A stretch of 64,000 bases of DNA from NCBI GenBank assembly GCA_025464625.1, contig JAOAUZ010000001.1, positions 836,848 through 900,847 of the forward strand. The letters are read 5' to 3'. The DNA is from Rickettsiales bacterium (GTDB taxonomy: Bacteria; Pseudomonadota; Alphaproteobacteria; Rickettsiales; SXRF01). This document shows positions 29,983 to 37,987 of this stretch, one piece after another. The notes under the pieces are model-generated. The model did no database searches and was not told where the DNA came from. It saw nothing but the letters and a program-made list of their open reading frames with translations. Position numbers and translations under genes: made by a program. The stretch's first letter is position 1. Each line of letters starts with the position of its first letter.

Positions 29983-30906
29983 TTATCTTTCGATAGATTG
30001 GTTGCCCTGTTTTTGTGGTACGGAGGGAAGTTCAACAGTAACATTTCCTCTGGCTTTCTCAAGGATTACAGCCTCTTTCAAAGCCTTATCAATTTGGGAA
30101 CTGGTTTGCTCGCCATCACCAATCGCAGATAATGGCTTACCGCTTGCCTCTAACAAAAGCCTGATGTGTTTTTCTATTATTTCTGGGTGAGGATAAGGAG
30201 CTAGTTTCTCTTTTTGATTGAGTTTTTCAAATAATATTTTGGCTTTTTCTAGTTGCTGTTCTTTTTCCTGTTGGGCAGCCACAGCCTGCTCTAACTCTTT
30301 TCCCATTTCATCGGGTTTTTTCTTACCTTTGGGATCAAGAGCGGATAAATCTTTTCCAATTTCACCTAACTCTTTGCGAATTGCATCACCCATTCGCTCT
30401 GCCTTTTTGTAACCCCCAACGTCTCCTGCCTTCAAACGTTTAAATAAATTCTGGACTATTTTTATCTGCTGGTCAGTGGTAATTTTTTTTAATTCTTCGT
30501 CCATTTCTTCAGCAGTTTTTTTACCTTTGGGGTCAAGCGCTGATAGGTTTTTGCCAACATCTTTCAGATCCTTGCGGATATAATCTGCCATGTATGCTGG
30601 GCTAACTGCTATATCTCCAGATTTTAAGCGCTCGAAATCTTTTCTAACATCCTTCACCTGCAAATCAACAGTCGCTGATTGCAAGATTTTATCCATCTCG
30701 CCATGAGTTTTTCTTAAGTCAGGATTTGTCTCAGAGTCAAGAACCGATAGATCTTTACCGATGTCTTTTAACGTATCGCGAATTCGATCGGACATTTCCT
30801 TCGCGGTGATAAATCCGAATTTATCACCAGATTGCAACCGCCTGAATAACGCGCGGGCATATTCTGTTTCTTCGGCTATTTCCTTCGCGCTTATTGCATC
30901 AGCCAT
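29983..30906 (-). CDS. Orphan protein with four copies of a ~65-residue helical repeat
   Basis: A 307-residue charged, helical, apparently cytosolic protein with no recognised family. Four degenerate units can be aligned, at about residues 12-80, 81-145, 146-218 and 219-285. Each carries a pattern LF-x-RL-x-x-GD ... M-x-D-x-IR-x-x-L-x-x-IGK-x-LSALD. Units 2 and 3 share LSALDPKGKK. A related single unit occurs in the gene at 31272-31904, so the two are paralogous. No signal peptide or membrane span. It ends one base after mreB, convergent. Confidence 0.7.
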   Translation of the reverse strand: MADAISAKEIAEETEYARALFRRLQSGDKFGFITAKEMSDRIRDTLKDIGKDLSVLDSETNPDLRKTHGEMDKILQSATVDLQVKDVRKDFERLKSGDIAVSPAYMADYIRKDLKDVGKNLSALDPKGKKTAEEMDEELKKITTDQQIKIVQNLFKRLKAGDVGGYKKAERMGDAIRKELGEIGKDLSALDPKGKKKPDEMGKELEQAVAAQQEKEQQLEKAKILFEKLNQKEKLAPYPHPEIIEKHIRLLLEASGKPLSAIGDGEQTSSQIDKALKEAVILEKARGNVTVELPSVPQKQGNQSIER

Positions 30907-30934
30907 GGAATTATTATTGGTTTTTTTATGCTGC

Positions 30935-31207
30935 TTATTTTACCTTGCCTGAGGCTTTGCCACCAGCTTGCGGCACAGAAGGATGCTCTATTCCAGCGGT
31001 TTCTGGGGCAGGAGTTACGCCTTGAGAATTTAATCGTTTTCCAACTGACTCAACAGCATGCGCAACTCCATCAGATCGTGATGGCGTTATATCGGTCTCT
31101 TTTATCCGACCTTCTTTATATGGCTTTGCACCAATGCCATGATATTCTTCTTGCGCTAAAATAATTTCTTTCGGTTTTTTTGGCAAATTGTTGTGCTTAT
31201 CAGCCAT
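30935..31207 (-). CDS. Short orphan protein
   Basis: A 90-residue hydrophilic, Pro/Lys-rich protein of unknown function, likely disordered (NNLPKKPKEIILAQEEYHG near the start, PQAGGKASGKVK at the end). The start at 31207 (MADKHNNLPKK) is chosen because AAGGA lies nine bases upstream; the two earlier ATGs have no such site. It sits between the two repeat-domain genes, on the same strand with gaps of 28 and 64 bases, so the three may be co-transcribed. Confidence 0.6.
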   Translation of the reverse strand: MADKHNNLPKKPKEIILAQEEYHGIGAKPYKEGRIKETDITPSRSDGVAHAVESVGKRLNSQGVTPAPETAGIEHPSVPQAGGKASGKVK

Positions 31208-31271
31208 AAAATATTCCTTATTCATGAAGTTGTGTAACAATTACTGCTTACCGTATAGAAATCAGAAGTAG

Positions 31272-31904
31272 CTATCTGCCTCTGTCACTATTTTGAACAT
31301 CTTTAACCGCCTTACATTCCCTGCTAGGCGAAAGCATATCAACTTCACACGCCTTCTCCATGGTAAATTTCCCCAGACCAAAAGGAACGGCATCTTCAAT
31401 AGATCTTACCCCAAACTTATTCGCTTCATTGACAACCCCCTTAACAAGACCACCAACCCCCTCAGCGCTCTTAATTTCCTTTTTTATCGCCAACAACTCT
31501 TCTGGGCTAAGACCACGAGCAATCTTCTTTGCGTGTAGCAGTGGAGGAGAAGCAGTTTCAACCGCTTCAACATAGGGAATTCTAAACTGCCCGTCGACCA
31601 GCGGATTAACTCTCATATCCGAACGCTCTATAGCATCTTTTATTCTTTTTTCTGCATCCTCTCTAGTCTTTTTGCCTCCAACAAGAGACGATACATCTTT
31701 ACCCGCTTCATAGACTTTTTCGTGAATATCTCCAGACATATATTGAGGATTAGCATAGGGAGATATGCTGCCCTTTTCCAACTTCTTAAAAAGGATTTTT
31801 GCTTCTTTTAATATATGTTGCTTATCACCAGCAGAAAGGTCGCCTTTGTGAGCATCTTCAGGCTTTGCAGCAGATTTCTGAGCTTTTTTATTATCATCAA
31901 CCAT
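31272..31904 (-). CDS. Orphan protein with one copy of the same helical repeat
   Basis: A 210-residue protein of unknown function. Residues about 30-92 (starting HILKEAKILFKKLEKGSISP, later AGKDVSSLVGG) match the repeat of the 307-residue neighbour, most closely its fourth unit, which shares the AKILFxKL start and a PYxxP motif. The second half is unrelated (LSPEELLAIKKEIKSAEG, a Gly-rich FGLGKF segment and two late Cys). No signal peptide. A family restricted to this lineage seems likely. Confidence 0.68.
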   Translation of the reverse strand: MVDDNKKAQKSAAKPEDAHKGDLSAGDKQHILKEAKILFKKLEKGSISPYANPQYMSGDIHEKVYEAGKDVSSLVGGKKTREDAEKRIKDAIERSDMRVNPLVDGQFRIPYVEAVETASPPLLHAKKIARGLSPEELLAIKKEIKSAEGVGGLVKGVVNEANKFGVRSIEDAVPFGLGKFTMEKACEVDMLSPSRECKAVKDVQNSDRGR

Positions 31905-32010
31905 ACAGGTTTCTACCGAATTATATTTCTAAATGCGGTAAGTATAGCACCAATTTTCCTAAGAAAAATGACAATTCTATGACAATTGCAACTTTTGGCG
32001 TTATTTTAGG

Positions 32011-32403
32011 CTAGTCTTCAGCTTCAATGTTTTCGTCACCAAAAGACATGCCTTCTTCGCTCTCAACGCTGGCTTGCTGGATATTTACATGGGCAGCCGC
32101 GTCCTTGAAGGCTTCTTCAACATCGGCGGGGATTTCCTCACCTTTGGTGAGTAATTTTTGATCCGCTATGTCAGAAATAGGGCGTTTGAAGAAACTTTGG
32201 ATTAAATCTTCGCTAATAACTTGTAAATCAATGGTTTTGTCTGCAATTTCACGCAAAGAAACCACCGAGTCTTTATCATTATCACGGTCAATAGTCAGTG
32301 GATTGCCAGAGGTAATCTGTTTCGCCCGCTGCGATGCCAAAAGCACCAAATCAAAGCGGTTGGGAACTTGGAGGATACAATCTTCAACTGTTACGCGCGC
32401 CAT
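32011..32403 (-). CDS. rpoZ: RNA polymerase omega subunit
   Basis: Omega subunit (130 residues), which helps fold beta-prime into RNA polymerase. [30 protein letters not shown] is the conserved N-terminal domain, and [14 protein letters not shown] follows. The acidic C-terminal extension ([14 protein letters not shown]) is longer than in E. coli but usual in alphaproteobacteria. It is followed downstream by no partner such as spoT in this window. Confidence 0.95.
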   Translation of the reverse strand: MARVTVEDCILQVPNRFDLVLLASQRAKQITSGNPLTIDRDNDKDSVVSLREIADKTIDLQVISEDLIQSFFKRPISDIADQKLLTKGEEIPADVEEAFKDAAAHVNIQQASVESEEGMSFGDENIEAED

Positions 32404-32507
32404 TTTCTACTCCTTAAGTATTACTCTATTTCATTGAAAGGTTGAGTTTTCTATAGTAAAAAACGAGAACTTGCAAGAAAGTTTTACAGAAAAGATAATA
32501 TAAATTT

Positions 32508-33431
32508 ATGGCTGAAATACACAATATGCTGGAAAAAAATGATAAAAAACTCCCTCGTCCAGATTGGATTCGGGTTAAAGCCCCTGTTTCGCGTGAATTT
32601 CAAGCCACCCGTGACGTAATCCATAACCTAAAACTCAACACTGTTTGCGAAGAGGCAGCCTGCCCCAATATCGGCGAATGTTGGAGTCAGAAACACGCAA
32701 CGGTTATGATTATGGGTGACACCTGCACTCGCGCCTGCGCTTTTTGCAACATCAAAACTGGTGTTCCCAATGCCCTCAATCCGCATGAACCTGAAAATCT
32801 GGCACAGGCAATCGCTGAGTTAAAACTTAAACATGTGGTGATAACTTCTGTTGATCGTGACGACTTGGAAGATGGCGGAGCAGAGCATTTCGCCCAGTGC
32901 ATTTCTGCGATTCGCAAACGCTCTAAAGACACAACTATTGAAGTCCTCACCCCTGATTTTTTACGCAAAGAACATGGCATTGGGATTGTCGCAAAAGCTC
33001 ATCCTGATGTATTTAACCATAATATTGAAACCGTGCCACGCCTGTATAAAACCATCCGCCCTGGTGCAAGATATTTCAACTCGCTGCATTTGCTGAAAAC
33101 CGTAAAAGAAATTGATCCGTCAATTTTTACCAAATCAGGAATCATGGTCGGACTAGGCGAAACGAAAGATGAAGTGCTGCAAGTTATGGATGATTTGCGT
33201 TCGGCGGATGTGGATTTTATGACCATCGGGCAATATCTGCAACCAACACCAGCGCACGCGCCAATTGACCGTTACGTCACACCAGATGAATTTGAATATT
33301 ACGCCCGCCAAGCACGCGCCAAAGGCTTCCTGATGGTCTCCGCCTCACCCCTCACCCGTAGCTCCTATCACGCTGGCGATGATTTTGCTCAGATGAAAGT
33401 AGCGCGGGACATGATGTTGGCAGCGAAATAA
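32508..33431 (+). CDS. lipA: Lipoyl synthase
   Basis: LipA (307 residues), the radical-SAM enzyme inserting two sulfurs into octanoyl-protein. The auxiliary cluster Cys lie in [13 protein letters not shown], the radical-SAM CxxxCxxC in CTRACAFC, and the C-terminal RSSYHAG contains the Ser ligand of the auxiliary cluster. It depends on the ISC system encoded nearby. The Coq10-like gene follows four bases later, a common alphaproteobacterial pairing. Confidence 0.97.
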   Translation: MAEIHNMLEKNDKKLPRPDWIRVKAPVSREFQATRDVIHNLKLNTVCEEAACPNIGECWSQKHATVMIMGDTCTRACAFCNIKTGVPNALNPHEPENLAQAIAELKLKHVVITSVDRDDLEDGGAEHFAQCISAIRKRSKDTTIEVLTPDFLRKEHGIGIVAKAHPDVFNHNIETVPRLYKTIRPGARYFNSLHLLKTVKEIDPSIFTKSGIMVGLGETKDEVLQVMDDLRSADVDFMTIGQYLQPTPAHAPIDRYVTPDEFEYYARQARAKGFLMVSASPLTRSSYHAGDDFAQMKVARDMMLAAK

Positions 33432-33435
33432 ATAA

Positions 33436-33864
33436 ATGCCACACCACACTGAGCAACAGCTTTCACCTTATACACCACAGCAGTTATTTGACTTGGTGGT
33501 GGATATTGAAAAATACCCTGTTTTTTTGCCGTGGTGTCGGGCAGCGCGTATACTAAAACGCAAAGAAAATGAATTTTTAGGTGAACTTGTTATTTCCTTC
33601 GCCCATATCACCGAGAGTTACACCTCGCGCGTTACTCTCTCTGAACCGTACAGCATTGATGTGGTGATGGTGAAAGGGCCTTTTGAACATCTAACTAACA
33701 ATTGGAAATTTACACCGATAGAAAACGGAACGCGCATAGATTTCGCGCTGGATTTCAAATTCCGCTCGCGCATTTTGGAGAAATTAATCGGCTCTCTTTT
33801 TAGCAAAGCTACCAATAAAATGGTAACTGCCTTCAAAAAACGGGCGGAAGAGTTATATGGATAA
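33436..33864 (+). CDS. Coenzyme Q-binding / RatA-like START-domain protein
   Basis: A 142-residue START-like (Coq10/RatA, polyketide cyclase) protein. The family start YTPQQLFDLVVDIEKYPVFLPWC and the late FKSR-type segment LDFKFRSRILEKLIGSLF are clear. In mitochondria Coq10 binds ubiquinone; in E. coli RatA was described as a ribosome-association toxin. The lipA and ubi context supports the quinone role. Confidence 0.88.
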   Translation: MPHHTEQQLSPYTPQQLFDLVVDIEKYPVFLPWCRAARILKRKENEFLGELVISFAHITESYTSRVTLSEPYSIDVVMVKGPFEHLTNNWKFTPIENGTRIDFALDFKFRSRILEKLIGSLFSKATNKMVTAFKKRAEELYG

Positions 33865-33919
33865 CTCTGCGGGAAAGATTGACAACACCCCAAAGCTCTG
33901 GCATTCCTGCCACCTCTGA

Positions 33920-34000
33920 GTCATTGCGAGGGGCTTTAGCTCCGTGGCAATCCAGTAGTTACAATAAAGAACTGGATTGCTTCACTACGTTCGCAATGAC
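33920..34000. repeat. Dispersed palindromic repeat, family B
   Basis: Imperfect palindrome: GTCATTGCGAGGGGC ... GGCAATCCAG in one arm and CTGGATTGCTTC ... TCGCAATGAC in the other. The word GTCATTGCGAGGAGC with GGCAATCCAG is a well-known dispersed repeat type in Rickettsiales and related genomes. It lies between the Coq10-like gene and tRNA-Ser and could act as a terminator hairpin. Confidence 0.75.
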
Positions 34001-34023
34001 TAAAGTGGTTATTGTAATAATGC

Positions 34024-34113
34024 GGATCGGTGGCCGAGTGGTCGATGGCGCCCGCTTGGAAAGCGTGTATACGGGTAACCGTATCGTGGGTTCGAATCCC
34101 ACCCGATCCGCCA
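34024..34113 (+). tRNA. tRNA-Ser (GGA)
   Basis: A 90-base tRNA with encoded CCA. Acceptor GGATCGG pairs with CCGATCC; the D-arm is TGGCCGAGTGGTC; the anticodon loop TTGGAAA gives GGA (reads UCC/UCU); a long variable arm (TATACGGGTAACCGTATC) marks a class II serine tRNA; the T-arm reads GTGGGTTCGAATCCCAC. One pair in the anticodon stem (CCCGC against GCGTG) appears mismatched, C opposite U. Confidence 0.95.
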
Positions 34114-34225
34114 CCCTACGCTCTTCGAGCTTCGGGTGGCGAGCCACTGTAGAAATTATTAGACTGGTATCCGAAGCTCGATTAGAGCTAGGAGTGTCGC
34201 CAGAAGCGCGTTAGCGCGTAGGGGG
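34114..34225. repeat. Nested inverted repeats between tRNA-Ser and the GIY-YIG gene
   Basis: Directly after the tRNA 3' end: an outer pair CCCTACG (34114-34120) / CGTAGGG (34217-34223), an inner pair of about 16 bp (34120-34135 with 34171-34188, two extra bases in the second arm), and a CGCG-TTAG-CGCG hairpin near 34207-34218. The structure frames the leader of the GIY-YIG gene and looks like part of a small mobile or repetitive unit. Confidence 0.55.
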
Positions 34226-34238
34226 ACTGGAGCAACGC

Positions 34239-34478
34239 ATGTGGTATGTTTACTTTCTTGAGCTGAGTAATGGTCACATTTATGTGGGGTCAACCCCTGA
34301 CTTAAAACGCCGTTTTACATCCCATCAAAAAGGTCAGGTTCTTTCTACGAAAGCACATGTGCCAGTGAAACTAAAATCATATGTGGCAGTTGAAACAGAA
34401 GCCATAGCACGAGAACTGGAACAATATTTCAAATCTGGATCTGGTAAAGCTGTTGCTTTGAAAAGATTCTGGAAGTAG
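34239..34478 (+). CDS. GIY-YIG endonuclease domain protein (YhbQ-like)
   Basis: A 79-residue single-domain GIY-YIG protein. WYVYFLELSNGHIYVGSTPDL carries the YVY and YVG halves of the motif; the catalytic Arg is in LKRRFTSHQKG, and the Glu lies in ELEQYFKSGSGKA. Such UPF0213-type proteins are presumed nucleases of unclear role. It is preceded by GGAGC and by the nested inverted repeats that follow tRNA-Ser. Confidence 0.85.
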   Translation: MWYVYFLELSNGHIYVGSTPDLKRRFTSHQKGQVLSTKAHVPVKLKSYVAVETEAIARELEQYFKSGSGKAVALKRFWK

Positions 34479-34630
34479 AGTACGACAAGTACTAATCTCG
34501 CTCTCGAGTACGGGATTTTTAGTCAAAACAATTCAGCTGCTTGGCGATATACATTTAGCTGAGAGTTGTATAATGCAATGCTAGGCGTAGTATTTATGAC
34601 AACGAAAACAACTAAAAAACGGACTATAGA
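34479..34630. other. Spacer before the restriction gene with GTAC repeats
   Basis: AGTAC-GACAA-GTACT and a further GAGTAC form overlapping inverted repeats at 34478-34511, followed by GGGATTTTT, so this may be a weak terminator for the GIY-YIG gene or an operator for the restriction-modification pair. A 20-bp segment at 34578-34597 is partly repeated after the methyltransferase gene. No controller (C) gene is present. Confidence 0.4.
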
Positions 34631-35437
34631 ATGGCAAAAGAAATAGTAGGGATAGACCCTAGATATCAAGATATTAAATTCAAAGTTCCAGAGGAATCAA
34701 CCGATTACATGGGGTGTTCTGACTATGTTGTTTCCTCAATTGAAGCGATAATCAAAAGCGCAATATCAGAAGACAAGAATAAAATTGTAATAAACACCAA
34801 TTTGAAACTTGGCATTCCAATGGAGAATGTAAACAAAATTGCTGGTCCATTTGTAGAGGCTTGGGCTTATGAAACATTCGCAGATACACTCGAAGATAAA
34901 AATAACCGTTACAAGCTAGTAAATGTAGAAGCAGGTGAACGACTGAATTTAGCAGATGTCATTTTACAATTTGAAATTGAGCGGAAGGGACAGCATCAAA
35001 CTTCTATCACTGGGGCTGTAGATGTTAAAGCTACAAGTAATGATATTGAAGGTAGTGGAAAATCTCCAAACATCACTTCCTTTGCAAGAATTAGAACTGC
35101 CTATGTAAAGGATCCTGATCTGATATTTATTATACTGTCCATCAAGCACAAAGTTTACAGCAAGAGAGACGAGTCCACGAAAATGATGATGGGCATTATG
35201 GAGGTTGTTGACTTTAATGCCTACGATTTAAAATATTTGTCTGATTCGGACATCAGCTACAATCCTGCTCTAGGTACTGGGCAGTTGCAAGTACGCGACA
35301 TACATTATGTTACAAGAAAAAATCGAACCGTTTGGGAATTTTGTCAGTTGCTAGATAAGAAGTGCATTTTATCCAAAAAAGGGTTTAATGGATGGCTAGA
35401 ATACGCAAAACAAAATAACTGGATTAAAGATGAATAA
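34631..35437 (+). CDS. Putative type II restriction endonuclease
   Basis: A 268-residue protein of no recognised family, called a restriction enzyme from its tight linkage to a DNA adenine methyltransferase (8-base overlap) and a PD-(D/E)xK-like pattern: a run of predicted strands holding LADVILQFEIE followed by AVDVKATS, where Asp and Lys (DVK) could be the catalytic pair. It shows no methyltransferase or helicase motif. Recognition sequence unknown. Codon use looks more AT-rich than the neighbours, as expected for an acquired module. Confidence 0.65.
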   Translation: MAKEIVGIDPRYQDIKFKVPEESTDYMGCSDYVVSSIEAIIKSAISEDKNKIVINTNLKLGIPMENVNKIAGPFVEAWAYETFADTLEDKNNRYKLVNVEAGERLNLADVILQFEIERKGQHQTSITGAVDVKATSNDIEGSGKSPNITSFARIRTAYVKDPDLIFIILSIKHKVYSKRDESTKMMMGIMEVVDFNAYDLKYLSDSDISYNPALGTGQLQVRDIHYVTRKNRTVWEFCQLLDKKCILSKKGFNGWLEYAKQNNWIKDE

Positions 35438-36407
35438 AACCCAAATTATAAACGCAAACGCTTTAGACGCTCTGAAGAATATTGCAAGCGGCACTGTTGA
35501 TTTAATAATTGCTGATCCACCATACAACCTTGGCAAAGATTATGGCAATGATAGTGATCGTCAACAGTTTGATGAGTATTTGAATTTCTCAAAACAATGG
35601 ATTTCTGAAGCTCATAGGGTTTTAAAAAAAAATGGTACCATCTATATATTTATGGGGGTGCGGTTCATTTCATATGTTTATAACATCTTGGAAAGAGACT
35701 TTGATTTTAAATACAACAGTTGGATATGTTGGCACTATACACAAGGAATGGGCAAAAAGAAGGGTTTTTCACCGCGTCACGATGACATATTAATGTTCAC
35801 AAGAAGTGATAATTTTGCATATAACCTAGACGATATAAAGGTTCCTCAAAAATATTACCGTGAGCGTAATAATATGAGAGGAGCAAATCCAGGTGACGTT
35901 TGGCTTTTTTCTCATATCCATTATTGCAATGAGAATAGGCATGACCATCCCACGCAAAAACCTGAGGGAATTATAGAGCGAATGGTACTCGCCTCTTCAA
36001 ATGAGGGAGATACGGTTTTAGACCCTTTTGCAGGAAGCGGTACAACCCTCAGAGTTTGTCAGCAGCTGAATCGTAATGTTACGGGAATAGAATTAAATCC
36101 TGAGTATGTTTCGATGATAGAGTCACGACTATCTAAGCCTTTCACTGGGTTTGATAGTATTGACCCAAGAATGAGTAGAGTGCCTCTCGATTTAAGAAAG
36201 AGAGATATTAGAACAGAATACCTCAAGAACCATATTCAATGGTTTTTAAAGAACCATGATAATTCTGTTGATCTATTCAAAGAGACTGTTGAAAAAACTT
36301 ATGGCAAAGAAGCACTGCTTGATGCTTTTGGTGAAATATCTGGCAGCAAAAAAAAGGCATCTTCATACAGCACCCTGTCGTTTTTTGATCAACTTGAAAT
36401 GGCATAA
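35430..36407 (+). CDS. Beta-class DNA adenine-N6 methyltransferase
   Basis: N6-adenine methyltransferase (325 residues). Motif IV DPPYNLGKDY is near residue 30 and motif I DPFAGSGTTLRV near 212, the beta-class order. HPTQKPEGIIERM is motif X-like and links the two. The closest type in memory is the RsrI/HinfI-like beta group; the target site cannot be assigned. The long C-terminal extension (residues 245-325) might be a specificity or dimer part. It protects host DNA from the enzyme encoded just upstream. Confidence 0.9.
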   Translation: MNKTQIINANALDALKNIASGTVDLIIADPPYNLGKDYGNDSDRQQFDEYLNFSKQWISEAHRVLKKNGTIYIFMGVRFISYVYNILERDFDFKYNSWICWHYTQGMGKKKGFSPRHDDILMFTRSDNFAYNLDDIKVPQKYYRERNNMRGANPGDVWLFSHIHYCNENRHDHPTQKPEGIIERMVLASSNEGDTVLDPFAGSGTTLRVCQQLNRNVTGIELNPEYVSMIESRLSKPFTGFDSIDPRMSRVPLDLRKRDIRTEYLKNHIQWFLKNHDNSVDLFKETVEKTYGKEALLDAFGEISGSKKKASSYSTLSFFDQLEMA

Positions 36408-36507
36408 TTTAGCTGTCAAGCATACCATGCCTGGCGTAATATTCATCAGCAAGGTACGGATTTTGAGAGTCGCAGTTTGCCTTGTGTCTTTTTATAACGA
36501 GGAGCGA

Positions 36508-36528
36508 GCGGTGCAACCATCGCACCGC
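36508..36528. terminator. GC-rich hairpin after the methyltransferase gene
   Basis: A perfect 7-bp stem (GCGGTGC 36508-36514, GCACCGC 36522-36528) with a 7-base loop. No U-tract follows, so it may be a Rho-independent terminator remnant or a regulatory hairpin ahead of the repeat-protein gene. Confidence 0.35.
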
Positions 36529-36587
36529 CATTTAACAAAAGTTTTCTCCAGCAAATAAACTGTGCTATATTGATGCAGGGGTGGCAT

Positions 36588-37058
36588 ATGAATTACAGAA
36601 AACAGATTACTATATTTTTTATAATTTTAATGGCGGTTTTGATAGCCGATGTTAGTTCCACATCGGCAGCGGGGAAACACCGCCGAAAACTAGCTTATGA
36701 TGTGTGTGACTGTAAGGGGTATGATGGGATTGGCGGGCCGTGTTACGCTGGAATTGGTGGCGCTGCCTATGATGGCATTGGCGGGCCCGCTTATGCTGGT
36801 GTGGGTGGTGCATGCTATGACGGGGTTGGAGGATCAAAATACGATGGCATTGGCGGAGCTGCATACTCTGGGATTGGCGGTCCTGAATATGACGGTGTGG
36901 GTGGTCCGAGATATGACGGCGTAGGCGGAGCATATTATTCTGGTGTCGGAGGTCCTGCCTACGCTGGAGTGGGCGGACCATGCTATGCGGGAATTGGAGG
37001 CCCTTGCTATTACAGAGTGGCAGGGGAAGGATCATGCTCTAGGATTTGCGAAGAATAA
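36588..37058 (+). CDS. Secreted Gly/Tyr-rich octapeptide-repeat protein
   Basis: A 156-residue exported protein. The start at 36588 (MNYRKQITIFF) is chosen because AGGGG lies just before it, rather than the in-frame ATG at 36570. A signal peptide (hydrophobic residues 7-22, probable cleavage near TSAA-G) leads to a short basic Cys segment (KHRRKLAYDVCDCKG) and 12 consecutive 8-residue units Y-[DAS]-G-[IV]-G-G-[PAS]-x, then a Cys-containing tail. Cys recurs at unit position 8. The regular Gly-Gly turns suggest an extended surface or matrix protein, perhaps cross-linked by Cys or Tyr. Function unknown. Confidence 0.85.
   Translation: MNYRKQITIFFIILMAVLIADVSSTSAAGKHRRKLAYDVCDCKGYDGIGGPCYAGIGGAAYDGIGGPAYAGVGGACYDGVGGSKYDGIGGAAYSGIGGPEYDGVGGPRYDGVGGAYYSGVGGPAYAGVGGPCYAGIGGPCYYRVAGEGSCSRICEE
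36720..37007 (+). repeat. Twelve 24-bp tandem repeats in coding sequence
   Basis: Twelve units of 24 bp encode the octapeptide Y-x-G-[IV]-G-G-x-x. Units vary at many synonymous sites (GGCGGG, GGTGGC, GGAGGC and so on), so this is an old, selected array and not a recent slippage product. Confidence 0.93.
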
Positions 37059-37072
37059 CCTATAAAAAACTT

Positions 37073-37984
37073 CTAAAAAGCCATTGCTCCGTATTTTTCT
37101 TTTTCTGAAAGCAGGCTGCGCAAATATTTTCCGTAGTCATTGGTGCTGCTTAAATTATCCGCAAGTGTTGCAAGCTGTGAGTCGTCAATAAATCCCTGCC
37201 GCCATGCTATCTCCTCGAGGCAGGCGATTTTTTGCCCTTGTCGTGCCTCTATCGTTTGTACAAAATGCCCAGCATCAAGCAGCGAAGAAAAAGTCCCCGT
37301 ATCCAGCCACGCGATGCCACGCCCGAGCAACTCCACCTGCAATGCGCCTTGCCCAAGATACCATTTATTGACATCGGTTATTTCCAACTCCCCGCGTGCA
37401 GAAGGCTTAATGTTTTTTGCCACTTCCACCACGCGGTTGTCATAAAAATAAAGCCCTGTCACCGCCCATGATGACTGAGGATTTTTTGGTTTTTCTTCCA
37501 ATGAAATTGCTTTGCCAGTGGAATCAAAACCAACAACACCATAACGTTCTGGATCACGAACATGATAACCAAAAACCGTTGCACCAGAGTTTTTTCTGCT
37601 ATTCATGGAATCGGCTGTGCATCTCAATTTTTCAGCCATATTGTGACCATAGAAAATATTATCGCCAAGAACGAGACAGACATTATCATCACCAATAAAA
37701 TCTTCACCCAATAAAAAAGCTTGCGCCAAACCATCTGGGCTAGGCTGGGCTTTATATGAAATATTTATCCCTAGTTGTTTACCGTCGCCAAGCAAGGCTG
37801 CAAATAACGGCAAATCATGTGGTGTGGATATAAGTAGAATATCGCGAATCCCTGCCAACAGCAGCAAAGACAAGGGATAATAAACCATCGGTTTATCATA
37901 CACTGGCAAGAGCTGTTTGCTTATCGCGCTCGTCAGTGGCGCAAGCCTTGTTCCCGAACCTCCCGCTAATATTATTCCCTTCAT
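37073..37984 (-). CDS. rfbA: Glucose-1-phosphate thymidylyltransferase
   Basis: RfbA/RmlA (303 residues), making dTDP-glucose. The N-terminal [31 protein letters not shown] is diagnostic, [13 protein letters not shown] follows, and the metal-binding Asp pair is in place (GDN and WLDTGT). It follows rfbB by three bases. The rmlC and rmlD genes needed for dTDP-rhamnose are not in this window. Confidence 0.96.
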   Translation of the reverse strand: MKGIILAGGSGTRLAPLTSAISKQLLPVYDKPMVYYPLSLLLLAGIRDILLISTPHDLPLFAALLGDGKQLGINISYKAQPSPDGLAQAFLLGEDFIGDDNVCLVLGDNIFYGHNMAEKLRCTADSMNSRKNSGATVFGYHVRDPERYGVVGFDSTGKAISLEEKPKNPQSSWAVTGLYFYDNRVVEVAKNIKPSARGELEITDVNKWYLGQGALQVELLGRGIAWLDTGTFSSLLDAGHFVQTIEARQGQKIACLEEIAWRQGFIDDSQLATLADNLSSTNDYGKYLRSLLSEKEKYGAMAF

Positions 37985-37987
37985 GTT

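Noticed and set aside
36697-36924. Frames on either strand across the octapeptide array
   Set aside because: They are shadows of the 24-bp repeat; only the plus frame at 36588 has a signal peptide and ribosome site.
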